A stretch of DNA of 13,712 bases from Candidatus Sulfotelmatobacter sp. (GTDB lineage: Bacteria > Acidobacteriota > Terriglobia > Terriglobales > Acidobacteriaceae). The stretch spans positions 1 through 13,712 of the forward strand of contig JASICF010000370.1 in NCBI GenBank assembly GCA_030044775.1, written 5' to 3'. Made by a program: the position numbers and the translations under genes. Positions 12,510 through 13,712 of the stretch are shown here, in pieces. Position 1 is the first letter of the stretch; each line of letters starts with the position of its first letter. The notes under the pieces were generated by a model that was not told where the DNA came from, searched no databases, and worked only from the letters and a program-made list of their open reading frames with translations.

Positions 12510-13679
12510 TTACTGCTGTGCTCCAGTTGCTGATGTCTGCGAAATCAAATTTCGCGTTCGTCGAACCTCAGCCACTGCTTTTTTCATCTCGTGGAGCTGT
12601 TCTTGAAGATCGTGTATTTCGGCCTGCTGCCGTTGCAATTCGTTGAGCAGCATCGCATCGAGCACCTGATACTTCACGCTCTCGACTTCACCGTCGGCGG
12701 AACGGGCCACCAGGTCCGGATAGACTTCCCCAACTTCTTCAGCGATCAGGCCATACTGAATCGGCCGCGATCCGTCGGCGAACGGTTTTTTGTAGCGGAA
12801 TGTGACCGGCCGCAGGCGCATGAGGCCGCTGCTGGCGTCCCCCATGTCGTGAATGTCGGTCTTGAAGCGCCGTGATGAACTGACCGTGCCCAGTTGGCCG
12901 TTCGAGTCGATCACGACCGGAACGGCGTTGTTCTCGCCTGTGGTGACTCCGCGCACGCCGGTCACGAAGAATGAGGTTTGCTGACCCACGGTTCCAATGC
13001 GGATGGCGCCGCTATCGCTCGAGGACCCCGAGCTCCCGATCTCAATGTTGTAATTGCTGGTCGCGGGAATATCGTTGCCGGCCAGGGGACCGATCGCGAT
13101 GTTGCCGACGCCGCTCGTATTGTTATAGAGCGCCTCGTAGCCCAGCGCCGTGTTGTAGCTTCCGGTGGTGTTGTACAGGGACCAATACCCTACCGCGCTG
13201 TTTCCGCTGGCAGTGCCGCTGAGAAAAAGAGCCCCAGAACCCAAGGCGGTGTTCTCGCTGCCGGAAGTGTTAAAGTTGAGCGATCCCACCCCCACGGCCG
13301 TGTTGTTGCCGCCGGAACTGTTAAGTGACAGAGAGGTCTCCCCGACGGCGGTGTTGTCCTGTCCAGTGGGGCTTTCTGCCATCGCGTAAAAGCCAAGCGC
13401 CAGGTTAGCGCTGCCCGTCCCGGGGGTGGATAACACGGCGAGGTCGCCGATCATGTAGCCTTTGCTCGTGTTGATGTGCCCGGCAACGTCCAGCTCCCAC
13501 TGGGGCGAAGTGGTGCCAATACCGATACCCTGGCTCGTCTGATACATCAGCGAGTTTCCCAGGCTGGTGCTGCTTGTCCACAACGGAATGTAGTTGGTGG
13601 TTCCCGAACCGCTCTCCTGCGCCCAGAGCGGGCACAGCGACAAAACCAAAAGCATGATCGTCACTTGAATCTGCTTCAT
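12510..13679 (-). CDS. Secreted S74-type (intramolecular chaperone) protein with YadA-like head repeats
   Basis: A 389-aa exported protein. The signal peptide is MKQIQVTIMLLVLSLCPLWA, with cleavage near residue 20. Residues 92-197 hold seven N-(T/S/L/I)-A-(V/L/I)-G repeats like trimeric adhesin heads. Residues 266-350 are a peptidase S74/endosialidase-type chaperone domain: SSSRRFKTDI, LMRLRPVTFRYK, QYGLIAEEVGEVYPDLV, and VKYQVLDAMLLNELQ. Ser268 and Lys273 keep the S-x(4)-K spacing of the self-cleavage site in phage endosialidases. A coiled coil (341-377) ends the protein. Phage tail-fibre domains of this kind trimerise and then release themselves; a secreted trimeric surface fibre is inferred. 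AAGGAGG lies six bases before the ATG. No phage genes are adjacent. Confidence 0.9.
   Translation of the reverse strand: MKQIQVTIMLLVLSLCPLWAQESGSGTTNYIPLWTSSTSLGNSLMYQTSQGIGIGTTSPQWELDVAGHINTSKGYMIGDLAVLSTPGTGSANLALGFYAMAESPTGQDNTAVGETSLSLNSSGGNNTAVGVGSLNFNTSGSENTALGSGALFLSGTASGNSAVGYWSLYNTTGSYNTALGYEALYNNTSGVGNIAIGPLAGNDIPATSNYNIEIGSSGSSSDSGAIRIGTVGQQTSFFVTGVRGVTTGENNAVPVVIDSNGQLGTVSSSRRFKTDIHDMGDASSGLMRLRPVTFRYKKPFADGSRPIQYGLIAEEVGEVYPDLVARSADGEVESVKYQVLDAMLLNELQRQQAEIHDLQEQLHEMKKAVAEVRRTRNLISQTSATGAQQ
13089..13406 (-). repeat. Seven 51-base coding repeats in the S74 protein head
   Basis: The motif N-x-A-x-G begins at residues 92, 109, 126, 143, 160, 176 and 193, a 17-residue period with one 16-residue step. 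In DNA this is a 51-base periodicity, visible on the + strand as recurring GC(C/T)GTGTT-type words. YadA-like heads pack such repeats as turns of a left-handed trimeric roll. Confidence 0.75.
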
Positions 13680-13712
13680 ACAGGCCTCCTTTTCGTGATC
13701 GCTAGAATGCCT

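Noticed and set aside
12510..13679. S74 gene as part of a prophage
   Set aside because: It has a Sec signal peptide, and no capsid, tail, terminase or lysis genes occur in the window.

Overview
The window looks like a chromosomal accessory stretch from a soil-type Acidobacteriota genome (Terriglobia-like). The assignment rests on protein style, not on a marker gene: a eukaryotic-type Ser/Thr kinase fused to a STAND ATPase and TPRs, a secreted S74 'tail-fibre' protein with YadA-like head repeats, the PD40 propeller tail of a large acidobacterial signalling protein, and a tandem pair of the orphan 'N-x(3)-K-S-(S/T)-G-P ... N-A-x-K-H-G-L' proteins that I associate with acidobacterial and planctomycete genomes. 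No rRNA, tRNA, CRISPR array or intact mobile element was found.

Layout. (1) 1-2030: two tandem paralogues of the orphan family on +. The second is split by a one-base frame slip at a run of seven T. The junction between them holds a start-codon hairpin and a possible 22-codon upstream ORF. A doubtful small ORF follows. (2) 2400-5814: a DUF4242 protein (+) runs tail to tail, with one base between stop codons, into the kinase-STAND-TPR gene (-). (3) 5815-8630: an OsmC-family thiol peroxidase (+) is divergent from the kinase and shares a dyad centred on a perfect -10. It converges on a BBE-type FAD oxidoreductase (-), behind which lies a VOC/glyoxalase-fold protein (-). (4) 8750-9208: a remnant of a large serine recombinase, then a long RNA-type hairpin. 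(5) 9209-11257: a secreted Cys-containing orphan (-), preceded by a 36-aa ORF with a near-ideal Shine-Dalgarno, and divergent from a LuxR-type regulator (+) that ends at a good intrinsic terminator. (6) 11438-13679: a decapitated and frameshifted PD40 propeller gene (-), whose reading frame abuts the stop codon of the secreted S74 protein (-).

How the genes fit together. OsmC, the FAD oxidoreductase and the VOC protein read as a small redox/detoxification neighbourhood, although they are not one operon. The kinase-STAND-TPR protein and the LuxR-type protein are separate signalling modules, each next to a divergent promoter region. The right third shows decay and rearrangement: a recombinase fragment and a propeller gene with its front lost. 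I see no complete, clearly new multi-gene system. The best leads are the tandem orphan pair with its frame slip and hairpin, the small ORF before the secreted orphan, and the 18-pair hairpin after it.
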